Source: CAYFFV01 sp964342695 (GTDB lineage Bacteria; Acidobacteriota; Vicinamibacteria; Vicinamibacterales; UBA8438). From it: a stretch of DNA of 64,000 bases. The first letter of the stretch is position 1, and every line of letters begins with the position of its first letter. Location of the stretch: NCBI GenBank assembly GCA_964342695.1, contig CAYFFV010000010.1, positions 25,352 through 89,351 on the forward strand, written 5' to 3'. Shown in pieces: positions 50,793 to 59,839 of this stretch. The notes beneath the pieces are model-generated. The model saw only the letters and a list, made by a program, of their open reading frames with translations, searched no databases and was not told the DNA's origin. The translations under genes were made by a program, and so were the position numbers.

Positions 50793-53094
50793 GTAATAAA
50801 TAGGTCGCAGAGGCACCGAAAAGAAGGTTTGGAGCCCAGGCAGCTAGAATGGGCGCGAGCAAGCCAGCAGTTCCAATTGCAGCGAAAATGTTAATAGTCG
50901 TCCAGTACGTAAAAGCTAGTGCAATTCCAACGCCGATTCCATACAGCGCACCCCTTGGACCAGTCGTTACGGCAAATGGAATGGCAATAAGAGTCAGAAT
51001 CAGAGTCACTAAGGGAAAAGAGACCTTCCGGTGCAAGGCGACAACCAAGCGAACAACATCAAATCCGCTGGCGCCAAGATCATTAATATGAGCTTGAAGT
51101 TCTGAAAAATTCATAAGTTCAGGATCAGGGGTTCTCGTTTTAAAATAATCAGGCCCTTCAACGCCGTCCAAAATAGACGTCGAATGTCGCTGATACTGAT
51201 CGCCTTCGCGACGATCAAAAGACTCAAGATCTCGTCTCCAGAGGTTCCTCGCCGTCCAGGCGTTGTTATTGAATTTAGCTTCGGATAGGAAGATTCGTTC
51301 AGAGAGTCGCCACGACGTCGGATTGAACTCATAAATCGAAAAGTTTCCGAGTTTGTTTTGATCAGGATCAAAACTTAAGTAATGATAAATCGACCCATCG
51401 TCTGCAATAGACCATTGCCGGTTTAAAACATTAAGGGTGTCACGGCTAGGTTCGCCTGTGCGTATTTCTTGATTAAGTGCTTGCGCTTGTCGATTGGAAT
51501 TCGCCAGGACAGACTCACTAAGGCCAAATAGTGCCATGCTCCAAAGAAGGCTTGAGATAAAAACAGGGAGTGATGCCCGATAAAGACTAACCCCGCACGC
51601 CTTCATAACGGTTAACTCGCTCGATTTTGTTAACAGGCCTACGGTCACAAGCGTCGCCACTAAGGCAGAGATCGGTAAGACAAAGTAAATAAATTGAGGA
51701 GTCGCATACCAAAAATATTGAAGTAGAAGCGTTCCAGATGTTTGCCCTTTAAACAGCTTGTCAGATAGGTCAATAAATGTGGAAATGTAAAAGATTCCTA
51801 GGAGACCGACAAAGGCTAAAAGCGAGATTCCAATATAAAGACGCGCTACGTACCAATCGAGGAGGCCAATACCAAATCTTTTTGGATCAGTGAAGATGGA
51901 ATTCTTAAAGAAGGGCAGACTTGACGGGTTTTCAGCAAGAGGAGTTGAGGACTGCTTGACGAGAAAAGCGGGCAAGCGGAGGGTGCTTTCGATTGACTGT
52001 GCCCTAAGGCTCAAGAGAACCAAACCCACCATTCCCAAGAGTATGTTCGGTAACCACATTGCAAGGTGAGGCGATACCATTGAAGCTTTGGCGAGCGCTT
52101 CTGCGCCGTACATGATTACGTAATAGGCAAAGATGACACCGATGCCTAGGGCAAAGCTCGCGAGTTTTCCGTCCTTTCGATTTGTCACTCCAAGGCAAAG
52201 ACCTATCAGAACAAACACGAAGCACGCGTACGGAATTGAAAACTTGCGATGGACCTCCATAATTGGTCGGTGCGGTGACATTCCCATTTCGCTCATCCGG
52301 CTAGCTTCCTGTTGAAGTTGGGGGATAGTGAGTTCTGGGTATCCTCGCTGTGGTCCCGCGCGTGGAAACACGGTTTCAGGATCGAGGCCAATGACAATTT
52401 GGTCGAATTCATGAATCTCGTAATTGTTTGGCTCCTCGGGATCAACCTGGTGACCGGAGCCGGACTGAAGAACGATATCTACCGTACGGGCTGTCGCGTC
52501 TAACACGACCTGGCCTTTTTCCGCGACGTATATATCTGGATTATCTGAATCTCTTGTGTCCGCAAGAAAAACATCATTCCAGCCTGAACCTGTGGGGGAG
52601 ACCTCTCTCACATAGAGCATGACGTTAGGAAAGTCATCGTAGAATACTCTTTCTTTGACCTCTCCCTCAGCACGGCTTGCGACTGTTCGAAACGTTATCT
52701 CGCGGAAGGCTTGGTTCGCATCCGGTAGAGCGAATATTAGTACATAAGCTGTTGTGACGGTTGCGAATGTCCCGAGAATCAGAAGTGGAAAAAGAATGCG
52801 ATAGATGCTCACTCCACAGGCCTGGAGAGCGACTGTTTCTCGATCACTCGACAGTCGGCCTAGACCAATCAGCACACCGAGGAGAAGTGCCATTGGAATT
52901 GTGATACCGAGACCCTGTGGTATAAGAGTTCCCATGATCTTTACCACCGTAAGCGCGTCAACCCCTTTTGCAATTAATTCCTCAGCGACGTCCATAATTG
53001 GAGGAATCATGAGGAGAAACGTAAAGACCAATAGGGCGAGCAGGAATGGCGGTATAACCTCACGAAGCAGGTATCGGTCCGTAATTCTAAACAT
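50776..53094 (-). CDS. Fused LptF-LptG lipopolysaccharide export permease
   Basis: 772 residues, twice the usual 350-400, holding two YjgP/YjgQ domains in one chain. The first (about 1-365) begins FRITDRYLLREVIPPFLLALLVFTFLLMIPP and contains GRLSSDRETVALQACGVSIYRI. The second (about 405-772) begins GIGLLDWYVARLYIGISLL and contains GLLTKSSELTVMKACGVSLYRASLP. Each has six transmembrane helices split by a periplasmic beta-jellyroll. LptF and LptG normally form a heterodimer with LptB to lift LPS out of the inner membrane; here one protein would supply both halves. The cytoplasmic coupling motif (Glu-x-x-Ala/Val-x-x-Ala-Cys-Gly) is preserved in both. Confidence 0.92.
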   Translation of the reverse strand: MFRITDRYLLREVIPPFLLALLVFTFLLMIPPIMDVAEELIAKGVDALTVVKIMGTLIPQGLGITIPMALLLGVLIGLGRLSSDRETVALQACGVSIYRILFPLLILGTFATVTTAYVLIFALPDANQAFREITFRTVASRAEGEVKERVFYDDFPNVMLYVREVSPTGSGWNDVFLADTRDSDNPDIYVAEKGQVVLDATARTVDIVLQSGSGHQVDPEEPNNYEIHEFDQIVIGLDPETVFPRAGPQRGYPELTIPQLQQEASRMSEMGMSPHRPIMEVHRKFSIPYACFVFVLIGLCLGVTNRKDGKLASFALGIGVIFAYYVIMYGAEALAKASMVSPHLAMWLPNILLGMVGLVLLSLRAQSIESTLRLPAFLVKQSSTPLAENPSSLPFFKNSIFTDPKRFGIGLLDWYVARLYIGISLLAFVGLLGIFYISTFIDLSDKLFKGQTSGTLLLQYFWYATPQFIYFVLPISALVATLVTVGLLTKSSELTVMKACGVSLYRASLPVFISSLLWSMALFGLSESVLANSNRQAQALNQEIRTGEPSRDTLNVLNRQWSIADDGSIYHYLSFDPDQNKLGNFSIYEFNPTSWRLSERIFLSEAKFNNNAWTARNLWRRDLESFDRREGDQYQRHSTSILDGVEGPDYFKTRTPDPELMNFSELQAHINDLGASGFDVVRLVVALHRKVSFPLVTLILTLIAIPFAVTTGPRGALYGIGVGIALAFTYWTTINIFAAIGTAGLLAPILAAWAPNLLFGASATYLLLTVRT

Positions 53095-53201
53095 ATAGAC
53101 AGATTATTTTAACGCTTGATTGGGGGAACAAGAAAGGAAGGGGTGCTAAGTCGATAAATAATGAGTCTAATAATGTATGTTATGTTAACTTATAACCAAG
53201 G

Positions 53202-54020
53202 CTACTGACGGTCTCTTAAATTATCCAAAATCTCTTCCAGTGTCTGTATTAACTCTTCCCTGCCTACTCGAGATTTCTGGAAATCTAAGCGAAACTTGTA
53301 AGACTTTGATGGTGCGACGTACTTAAAAGCAAAAGGTTTTGCTAATCTTTGACCCTTTCCAAGCTTATTCCGACGCACATCAGCCCTTGTCATTCCACCC
53401 TTCGCAATCTTCTGAGCAAGCTGAAGCATTTTTGATGGGTCTTTCTCTCGAGCTATCTGCAGTAAGATTGACTTCGAGCTAATTTCCGCAAGAACACAAA
53501 ACTTCTTCACATCTGCAGTAATCGAGTTCAGCGCCAACAACTCAGTAATAGCCGTCCTCGATTTTCCGAGACGTTTAGCTAACTCTTCATGAGTGTATTC
53601 AAACTTTTCTGACAACGAACCAACCGATTCAGCCTCCTCAAACGCAGTCAAATCCTTTCGTTGAAGGTTCTCAATTAAAGCGAGTTCAATCACTTCCTGG
53701 TCATCGACGTCTCGAATGATCACAGGTATCTCTTCAAGCCCAATCTGCACAGACGCCTGATAGCGACGCTCACCGGCAATAATTTGAAATCTACCGCGTT
53801 GCTGCCGCACAATAAGCGGCTCTAAAATTCCTTTTTCGGCAATCGAGGCCATTAACTCAGACAAGTCTCCCATCATCTGCCGAGGTTGATCAGGATTCGG
53901 ATCAATCTGCCCGATTGGAACCATGCGCCCAACGGGAGATCCCGAAGAAGCAGCTAATGCTTCGACGTAATGCGCATCATGCCGCATCCGTGTGTTCTCA
54001 GGTAAACCTCGTCTAGGCAC
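53202..54020 (-). CDS. parB: Chromosome partitioning protein ParB
   Basis: 272 residues from GTG 54020. I chose this start because it gives the usual ParB opening (PRRGL), and it overlaps the parA stop by 8 bases; the longer frame lies inside parA. The ParB N-terminal domain has PIGQIDPNPDQPRQ, the CTP-binding ERRYQAS helix in IIAGERRYQA, and LIENLQRKDL. The helix-turn-helix follows (THEELAKRLGKSRTAITELLALN), then a basic linker and a short C-terminal dimerisation region. ParB binds parS and slides as a clamp to organise the origin. I saw no canonical parS in the window. Confidence 0.94.
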   Translation of the reverse strand: MPRRGLPENTRMRHDAHYVEALAASSGSPVGRMVPIGQIDPNPDQPRQMMGDLSELMASIAEKGILEPLIVRQQRGRFQIIAGERRYQASVQIGLEEIPVIIRDVDDQEVIELALIENLQRKDLTAFEEAESVGSLSEKFEYTHEELAKRLGKSRTAITELLALNSITADVKKFCVLAEISSKSILLQIAREKDPSKMLQLAQKIAKGGMTRADVRRNKLGKGQRLAKPFAFKYVAPSKSYKFRLDFQKSRVGREELIQTLEEILDNLRDRQ

Positions 54021-54768
54021 GATCAATAACCTCCTCGCACAAACTGTAATAATCAGAAGCACCTTTCGAATTTGGCGCAAATGTGAAAATAGATTCGCGA
54101 TAAGCCGGACTCTCTTCCAACCGTACATTTTTCGAAATCATTGTCTTAAAAACCTTCGCACCAAAAACTTTTTGTATCTGCTTTTGAATATCCTTCGCCA
54201 GTGACGTCCTCCTGTCGTGCATTGTTATCACAACGCCAAGGATGTTCAACTTGGGATTCGCTCTCGTTCTAACCTTATCGATGGTCTCCAGCAGATCATC
54301 TGTGCCCTCAAGAGCAAAGTACGACGACTGAATCGGCACAAGAAGATGAGAGGCCGCCACAAGAGCATTAACGGTAAGAAGGCCAAGAGTTGGCGGACAA
54401 TCAATAACAACGTTTTGAAATTTTTTCCGAAGCGGATGAATTTTATCACGCAATCTAAAATGGGAATCCAGTTCGCCAATTAGACGCGCTTCAAGTTTGG
54501 CAAGCGAGATTCGTGCAGGCGCAACCCACAAATTTTCATGTTCAGACTCGTGAACCACGTCAGACAAGGCACAGTTGCTGTCAGCGATCGCATCATAAAC
54601 ACTCTTCTCAATACCCTCGCGATCAACGTAAGTCAGCGTGCTGTTCGCCTGAGGATCAAGATCGATAAGAAGTGTTCGGTCTCCACGTAATGCGAAAGCT
54701 GCGGCAAGATTAATAGCTGTGGTAGTTTTTCCAACCCCGCCTTTTTGATTAGCTACGGCAACGATCAT
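54013..54768 (-). CDS. parA: Chromosome partitioning ATPase ParA (Soj)
   Basis: 251 residues. It has the deviant Walker A KGGVGKTTTAINLAAAFA at residues 9-26, the DLDPQANSTLTYVD switch, and Walker B (NVVIDCPPTLGLLTVNALVA). The C-terminal block DIQKQIQKVFGAKVFKTMIS and LEESPAYRESIFTFAP is typical. With no N-terminal helix-turn-helix, it is the chromosomal (Soj) type, working with ParB on origin segregation. It is followed directly by parB with overlap. An 18-bp palindrome lies 160 bases upstream of the start. Confidence 0.96.
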   Translation of the reverse strand: MIVAVANQKGGVGKTTTAINLAAAFALRGDRTLLIDLDPQANSTLTYVDREGIEKSVYDAIADSNCALSDVVHESEHENLWVAPARISLAKLEARLIGELDSHFRLRDKIHPLRKKFQNVVIDCPPTLGLLTVNALVAASHLLVPIQSSYFALEGTDDLLETIDKVRTRANPKLNILGVVITMHDRRTSLAKDIQKQIQKVFGAKVFKTMISKNVRLEESPAYRESIFTFAPNSKGASDYYSLCEEVIDRA

Positions 54769-54927
54769 GCTTTTACACGGCTATCAGTGTCATCTCAAAG
54801 ATAAGGAAAGCAACACAAAAGAGTAATTGGCCGTATTCTAGGTTTGCGTTTATTCAGTGTCAAGAAAATAGCAACAAGGAGGCACGATTAATTAAAAATA
54901 ATCGCTTCATAATAATACAACAGGGCT

Positions 54928-54945
54928 ATGTCGGCCGGCCGACAT
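54928..54945. repeat. 18-bp perfect palindrome upstream of parA
   Basis: ATGTCGGCC followed at once by its exact reverse complement GGCCGACAT, a G+C-rich block in AT-rich surroundings. It sits between the end of the bifunctional nuclease gene (2 bases away) and the parA promoter region. It could be a dimeric protein-binding site. It could also fold as a hairpin at the end of the nuclease mRNA, although no T-run follows on either strand. It does not match the canonical parS consensus. Confidence 0.7.
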
Positions 54946-54946
54946 T

Positions 54947-55432
54947 TCACATCTTGTATTTACCAAGGTCCTCGGGGTCCAAATCTTCAAGCCATTTTGC
55001 AAGTCTTTCTGGCTCTGCGTTCTCCACAGAAAAATCTAATTTCTTTGCACCTTCAATGACCGCGTCTTCAACAAAGATGGGCGCTGAAACCCTAAGCGCG
55101 AGCGCAATTGCATCGCTCGGTCGCGAATCAACCGCCACTACTTCCCCGTCAATCTCCATGTGAATAAAAGAGTAAAAGGTGTTGTCTTGAATGTCAGAAA
55201 TCACAACCCTGTCAATCTTTGCTTTCAGATCTTGGATGACGTTCCGTAGCAGATCGTGGGTCATCGGGCGAGACGACGCCACGTTCTCAATCTGAGATGC
55301 AATCGCGTTAGCCTCGAAGACGCCCACCCATATTGGGAGGACGTTTTTTTCTTCCTCGTCGCGAAGAATGACAATTGGCATGTTTGTGATAGGGTCTACA
55401 GTAAGTCCTTTAATCGTCATCTTTATCTGCAT
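54947..55432 (-). CDS. Bifunctional nuclease (BFN/DUF151) family protein
   Basis: 161 residues. The family signature runs MTIKGLTVDPITNMPIVILRDEEEKNVLPIWVGVFEANAIA, then the block GEVVAVDSRPSDAIALALRVSAPIFVEDAVIE, both characteristic of DUF151 proteins. Some members show DNase and RNase activity; the physiological role is uncertain. A UVR-like C-terminal domain found in some relatives is absent; instead an acidic tail ends it. It lies 18 bases after miaB on the same strand, part of the recN-miaB-BFN run. Confidence 0.93.
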   Translation of the reverse strand: MQIKMTIKGLTVDPITNMPIVILRDEEEKNVLPIWVGVFEANAIASQIENVASSRPMTHDLLRNVIQDLKAKIDRVVISDIQDNTFYSFIHMEIDGEVVAVDSRPSDAIALALRVSAPIFVEDAVIEGAKKLDFSVENAEPERLAKWLEDLDPEDLGKYKM

Positions 55433-55450
55433 AAAAACTCCGTCGTTCCT

Positions 55451-56776
55451 TCAACTGCTCTGCACTTGAAATCCGTGAACACTGTGCGGTCCAGACTCGT
55501 CGATTCGAACAGTGGCAAGACCTCCTATTTGATCAGACGTGCCTTGAAAGTTCACGATAATATTTTGGGACGTCCGCCCCGAAAGTTCATGCGGCCTTTT
55601 TCTGCTTCGCGAGTCAATTAAGACTTCCACGGTTTGACCTACAAGTTCCTCGTTAAGCCCACTCTGTATTTTTTTTTGTAAACCCTGAAGGCGCATAAGA
55701 CGGGCGAGCTTTTCCTCGCTCGGCACCGTGTCTGGCAGCCGCTTTGAAGCCAAAGTGTTCGGTCTCTCAGAATATTTGAAAGAAAACATCGAGTTAAATC
55801 TAACAGTTTCGGTCATGTTGAGCGTTTCCAGAAAATCACTTTCCGTTTCTCCAGGGAATCCAACAATAATATCGGTCGATAGTGCGATTTCCGGGATACT
55901 TTTTCGAACTTTATTTACAAGGTTAAGGTAGTGCTCTCGAGTATGCCGCCTGTTCATTGATTTTAATATTTTAGAGGAGCCGGATTGAAGCGGGAGGTGA
56001 AGGTGCCTGCAAACCTTTTTTAACTCACCCATCGTCTCAATGAGCCGATCTGAAACATGCCGTGGGTGGGGACTGGCGAATCGAATTCTTTTTACCTTCT
56101 CAATCTTCTCTACTAACCGAAGAAGTTCCGAGAAATCGAGCTCTGGGTTTACTGGGTCCTGGTAGTGATTGACTATTTGCCCAAGAAGGTGAATCTCGGA
56201 ATGCCCGTCTTCAGCCGCGAGTTTGACCTCAGCGAGAATTTCATCTGACGATCTCATTCGCTCAAAACCTCTTGTGTAAGGCACAACACAAAAGGTGCAA
56301 AAATCGTTGCAGCCCTCAATTATGTTGATGAAAGCCTTCGTTGCATCATTCCTTGAGGCAATACCCAGAGGAAAAGAGACATCATCGTACGGGTTGATAT
56401 CCACCTGCAACCGATTGGAGTGCTCCGCTTCAGCTAGAAGAAGTGGCAGCCTTTTAATAGCCTGTGTCCCTGCGACGACATCCACGCTTGTCGTTGTTTG
56501 ATTGGCTATTTTTCCTCCCTCCTGCTGCGCTACACACCCTGTGACCGCAACAAGAGGTCGTTCTTTGCCGCTCTTTCCTCGAACATCGTCGAGCCTGGCA
56601 TACAGTTTTTCTTGGGCTTTCTCTCTAACACTGCATGTATTAATAACTACAAGATCAGCTTCGACGAGGTCCTTCGTCATCACATAACCAGACTGCTCGA
56701 GAAGACCTGCAATTCTCTCTGAGTCGTGAACGTTCATCTGGCACCCGAATGTTTCAATAACCGCTTTGCGTGACAT
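55451..56776 (-). CDS. miaB: tRNA-2-methylthio-N6-dimethylallyladenosine synthase MiaB
   Basis: A radical-SAM methylthiotransferase acting on A37 of tRNAs. 441 residues. The N-terminal UPF0004 domain has VIETFGCQMNVHDSERIAG and the cysteines binding the auxiliary cluster (CSVREKAQEKLY, VTGCVAQQEG). The radical SAM cluster motif is GCNDFCTFCVVPYTRG. The C-terminal TRAM domain includes VEVLIDSRSRKRPHELSGRT. Its ATG follows the recN stop with no gap, so the two are co-transcribed. Confidence 0.96.
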   Translation of the reverse strand: MSRKAVIETFGCQMNVHDSERIAGLLEQSGYVMTKDLVEADLVVINTCSVREKAQEKLYARLDDVRGKSGKERPLVAVTGCVAQQEGGKIANQTTTSVDVVAGTQAIKRLPLLLAEAEHSNRLQVDINPYDDVSFPLGIASRNDATKAFINIIEGCNDFCTFCVVPYTRGFERMRSSDEILAEVKLAAEDGHSEIHLLGQIVNHYQDPVNPELDFSELLRLVEKIEKVKRIRFASPHPRHVSDRLIETMGELKKVCRHLHLPLQSGSSKILKSMNRRHTREHYLNLVNKVRKSIPEIALSTDIIVGFPGETESDFLETLNMTETVRFNSMFSFKYSERPNTLASKRLPDTVPSEEKLARLMRLQGLQKKIQSGLNEELVGQTVEVLIDSRSRKRPHELSGRTSQNIIVNFQGTSDQIGGLATVRIDESGPHSVHGFQVQSS

Positions 56777-58429
56777 CTACCTTCGCTTTCGCCTTTCGCT
56801 TTCGCCTTTTGCTTTTTCTTTGCCTCTTAAAAGTTCCCTCGCACCCTCAATTGCTGACTTGCTTGTCGCGCCGGTCATCAACCTAGCGATTTCCGATGCC
56901 CTGCTCTCCTCAGCAAGCTCCTCAACGACGGTCAGTGTGCGTCCTTGACGCATCACCTTCGCAACGTGCAGATGATTCGTTGAAAAACAAGCAATTTGCG
57001 GTAAATGCGTGACACAGAGTACTTGAAACTGATCGCTCAAGCGAAACAAACTTTCCCCCACGTAGTTTGCGGTCACGCCACCAATGCCCGCGTCAACCTC
57101 ATCGAAAATGAGCGTCTTGCCCGGCAAATCGTTTGTTGCGACCGTCTTAATCGCGAGCATCACTCGAGAAAGTTCGCCACCAGACGCAACCTTAGCCAAA
57201 GGACGCGGCACCTCTCCTCTGTTTGCGCTAAAAAAGAATTCCACCTCATCAATTCCATTTTCACTCCACTCAACTTCGTTATACTCAAACTCAACCTTAA
57301 ACACCGCACCATCTAAAGCAAGGTTTAAGAGTATTGGATTCATCGCGTCCTCAAGACCTTTAGCTGCCGCTTTCCTTTTAGCCGAAAGCTCCCTCCCTCT
57401 CTCCAGGAACAAGTCCCGAAATTGTTCCTCATCACGTCTCAGCTGTTCAGTCGACTCTTCATGCTTTTCCAACGCCGACAATTCAACAGACATCTTTGTT
57501 CGCGCATCTAAAACATCTGAAAGCCTAGGTCCGTGTTTTTTCTTCACACCTGCTAGCACCGACAAACGGGACTCAATCTCAGAAAGTCGCTCCGGAGACG
57601 CCTCTATTGCCCCACGATAGCCTCGTAAAAAAAAAGCAAGTTCTTCTAGGGACGCATTTATCTCCCCTCTTACCGACAACTGGCCTTCGACGTCTTTGTC
57701 AATCTCTGCAAGCGTCTCTAAGGTCTTCCAGACCTGACCAAGCCCACTCAGCACAGACCGGTCATCCTCGTACAGCAATCCGTAACCCTCATCGCAAGCT
57801 TTCAGTAACCGCTCAGCATTCGACAACCTGTCCCTCTCAGCCAAAAGGCGCTCATCCTCATCCTCCTGGATCTCAAGACCATCAATTTCCTCACATTGAA
57901 AAGAAAGAAACTCTATTTTCTCTTTCCTCTCACTCTCGCTCATTTCAGACTGCTCGATTTTCGCAATCGCTGATCTCCATGAACGAAACGCACTAGCCAC
58001 CTCACCTTTTAACTCACTCACGCCAAGAAAAGAATCAAGCAAACCTAAATGCGCCTCTCTCTTGAGCAGCGTTTGATGATCATGCTGGCCGTGAATATCC
58101 ACCAAGCCGCTCGCGCAATTCTCGAGCGCACGAATAGTCGCCAACGCATCATTAATAAAAGCACGACTGCGACCCTCTGCCGTGATCTCCCTCCTCAAAA
58201 TAATCTCTTGACCCTCGTCTGTCTCCACGCTCGCCTGAATTGTCGCCTTTTCAGCACCCGTCCGAACGAGATCAGAATGAGCTCGCGCACCCGCCAACAG
58301 TCCGAGGGCTCCGACCACAATTGATTTACCCGCACCTGTCTCTCCAGTGAGAACGGTAAACCCTTTTCGAAATTCGATTTCCAAGCTATCAACTGTTGCG
58401 AGATTTTTAATACTCAGGTAGCGAATCAT
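56777..58429 (-). CDS. recN: DNA repair protein RecN
   Basis: An SMC-like ATPase acting early in double-strand break repair. 550 residues. The N-terminal ATPase half has IRYLSIKNLATVDSLEIEF and the Walker A GETGAGKSIVVGALGLL, and DIHGQHDHQTLL is a conserved RecN block. Coiled coils fill about residues 150-350. The C-terminal half has the signature VASGGELSRVMLAIKTV and Walker B TLIFDEVDAGIGG, then VLCVTHLPQIACF. The last residues (LLRGKEKAKGESERRKRR) form a basic tail encoded by a repetitive CTTT/CGCC-rich stretch. Confidence 0.96.
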   Translation of the reverse strand: MIRYLSIKNLATVDSLEIEFRKGFTVLTGETGAGKSIVVGALGLLAGARAHSDLVRTGAEKATIQASVETDEGQEIILRREITAEGRSRAFINDALATIRALENCASGLVDIHGQHDHQTLLKREAHLGLLDSFLGVSELKGEVASAFRSWRSAIAKIEQSEMSESERKEKIEFLSFQCEEIDGLEIQEDEDERLLAERDRLSNAERLLKACDEGYGLLYEDDRSVLSGLGQVWKTLETLAEIDKDVEGQLSVRGEINASLEELAFFLRGYRGAIEASPERLSEIESRLSVLAGVKKKHGPRLSDVLDARTKMSVELSALEKHEESTEQLRRDEEQFRDLFLERGRELSAKRKAAAKGLEDAMNPILLNLALDGAVFKVEFEYNEVEWSENGIDEVEFFFSANRGEVPRPLAKVASGGELSRVMLAIKTVATNDLPGKTLIFDEVDAGIGGVTANYVGESLFRLSDQFQVLCVTHLPQIACFSTNHLHVAKVMRQGRTLTVVEELAEESRASEIARLMTGATSKSAIEGARELLRGKEKAKGESERRKRR

Positions 58430-58490
58430 CTATCTCAACCCGACCAAATATTTTCAATAGAATCGATGGAACCTCCATGTTATCATACAT

Positions 58491-58519
58491 TTGACAGCAT
58501 CTTACCTGCATGCTACCCT
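58491..58519 (+). promoter_or_regulatory. Candidate promoter of the tol operon
   Basis: A perfect -35 TTGACA at 58491-58496, a 17-base spacer, then TGC-TACCCT: an extended -10 TGn at 58511-58513 with a weak hexamer at 58514-58519. It lies about 55 bases before the tolQ start in the 145-base spacer divergent from recN. The match to the -35 and TGn elements is good and the -10 hexamer poor, so this is a moderate call. Confidence 0.45.
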
Positions 58520-58574
58520 CATCTAAATTGCGCTGTCCCAGCGGCGCGCCAGTGTCAGGTCTCGGAGGGTTTTG

Positions 58575-59321
58575 GTGCTTAATTATTTATTTGACGCCTC
58601 CACCTTTCTCCAGGCGCAAGGCGTGATCGCGTCTGAAGATGGTTTTGGTGGCGGGTTATTCGACTTAATCGCGCGCTCATCTCTTATCTCGCAGTTTGTT
58701 CTCCTTGTCCTTGTGATCTTTTCCATCACGTCGTGGGCAACGATACTTCTCAAACTAAAACAACTTAAGCGCGTAGCGCATGAAACAGAAAGTTTTCTTG
58801 AAGTATTTCGACGCAGTAAAAAGTTTTCAGAGGTCCAAGCGGTCTGCAAGTCTCTTTCGCAAAGTCCATTGTCGGCAGTCTTTCAAGCAGGCTATGTCGA
58901 GTTAAATCTTCAACTGCGGCAGAACGATACAAAGTCACCGAACTCTGAATCAGGATTGAAAAGTTTCGATGCTCTTGATCGCGCGTTGCTACGAGCATCA
59001 AGTACGGAAATTTCCAAACTCGAAAAGCGGGTGTCGAGTCTTGCCACAACGGCAAGCCTTACGCCGTTCATCGGATTATTTGGAACGGTCTGGGGAATCA
59101 TGACGGCCTTTGCAGGAATTGGCGCCAGTGGATCGACGAGCCTCGCTGTCGTAGCACCGGGAATCGCGGAAGCTCTCATCGCTACTGCGGCCGGACTCTT
59201 CGCCGCCATTCCCGCCGTCTACTTTTACAATCAATTCACGCAACGGATAAAGGAACTTGCTTCAGCGATGGATGATTTTTCGCTCGAGTTCTTAAACATT
59301 ACTGAACGGAATTTTTCCTAA
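58575..59321 (+). CDS. tolQ: TolQ/ExbB-type proton channel protein
   Basis: 248 residues from GTG 58575, which is 5-6 bases after a GGAGGG ribosome site; a TTG one codon earlier is too close. Three transmembrane helices. The first (QFVLLVLVIFSITSWATILLKLK) follows a short periplasmic N-terminus. The conserved pair in the second half is SLATTASLTPFIGLFGTVWGIMTAF and VAPGIAEALIATAAGLFAAIPAVYFYN. With TolR it uses the proton gradient to energise TolA for outer-membrane constriction at division. The TolQ reading is chosen over ExbB because tolB and pal follow. Confidence 0.95.
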   Translation: MLNYLFDASTFLQAQGVIASEDGFGGGLFDLIARSSLISQFVLLVLVIFSITSWATILLKLKQLKRVAHETESFLEVFRRSKKFSEVQAVCKSLSQSPLSAVFQAGYVELNLQLRQNDTKSPNSESGLKSFDALDRALLRASSTEISKLEKRVSSLATTASLTPFIGLFGTVWGIMTAFAGIGASGSTSLAVVAPGIAEALIATAAGLFAAIPAVYFYNQFTQRIKELASAMDDFSLEFLNITERNFS

Positions 59322-59335
59322 CGGAAACTTTTATT

Positions 59336-59803
59336 GTGCCAAGCGTTCACACACAACACGGCCAATCAGGACGTTCACGTCATGGTCGCAGAGGACCGCG
59401 CCCGTCCACTTCGCTTTCAGAAATTAATGTCATTCCGCTTGTTGACGTGATGCTGGTGATGCTGGTTGTTTTCATGGTTGCCGCCCCCATGATGCAGCGC
59501 GGGCTAGAGGTGAACTTGCCGGAAGCCCGGCGGGCGGAGGGCCTCAACGAAGAAAGACTTTTTGTTACAGTACCTCTAAACTTCAGGACCGACCAATTGG
59601 TTCAGGTTGACGAGGACACAGTGCCATTCGATGCTCTGCACGAACGAATATCTATTGAGATTGAAGCGCGTGGCGATCGGTCCGTCTTTCTGCGTGGTGA
59701 TGGCGCCATCACCTATGATGAACTGATGCAAGTAATGGACCGACTAAAAGAAGGTGGCGTTGCAGAGGTCGGCTTGGTGGTTGATTTCCCGAGCGAGCGG
59801 TAA
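59336..59803 (+). CDS. tolR: TolR/ExbD-type protein
   Basis: 155 residues with GTG start. An unusually long basic N-terminus (about 25 residues rich in Ser, Arg and His) precedes the transmembrane helix INVIPLVDVMLVMLVVFMVAAPMM, which contains the essential Asp of the proton path (PLVDVML). The periplasmic ferredoxin-like domain follows (VFLRGDGAITYDELMQVMDRLKEGGVAEVGLV). It pairs with TolQ. It lies 14 bases after tolQ. Confidence 0.95.
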   Translation: MPSVHTQHGQSGRSRHGRRGPRPSTSLSEINVIPLVDVMLVMLVVFMVAAPMMQRGLEVNLPEARRAEGLNEERLFVTVPLNFRTDQLVQVDEDTVPFDALHERISIEIEARGDRSVFLRGDGAITYDELMQVMDRLKEGGVAEVGLVVDFPSER

Positions 59804-59839
59804 TACGTTTTCTCATAACCAAAAAGATAGAACAAGATC

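Noticed and set aside
54021..54128. N-terminal extension of parB
   Set aside because: The extra codons lie within parA; the ParB-typical PRRGL start follows the GTG at 54020.
53095..54946. Canonical parS near parAB
   Set aside because: No match to the usual TGTTTCACGTGAAACA consensus was found in the spacers around parA and parB.
56766..56830. Repetitive CTTT/CGCC stretch as a simple-sequence repeat
   Set aside because: It is imperfect and lies inside the recN 3' end, where it encodes a basic Lys/Arg/Glu tail.
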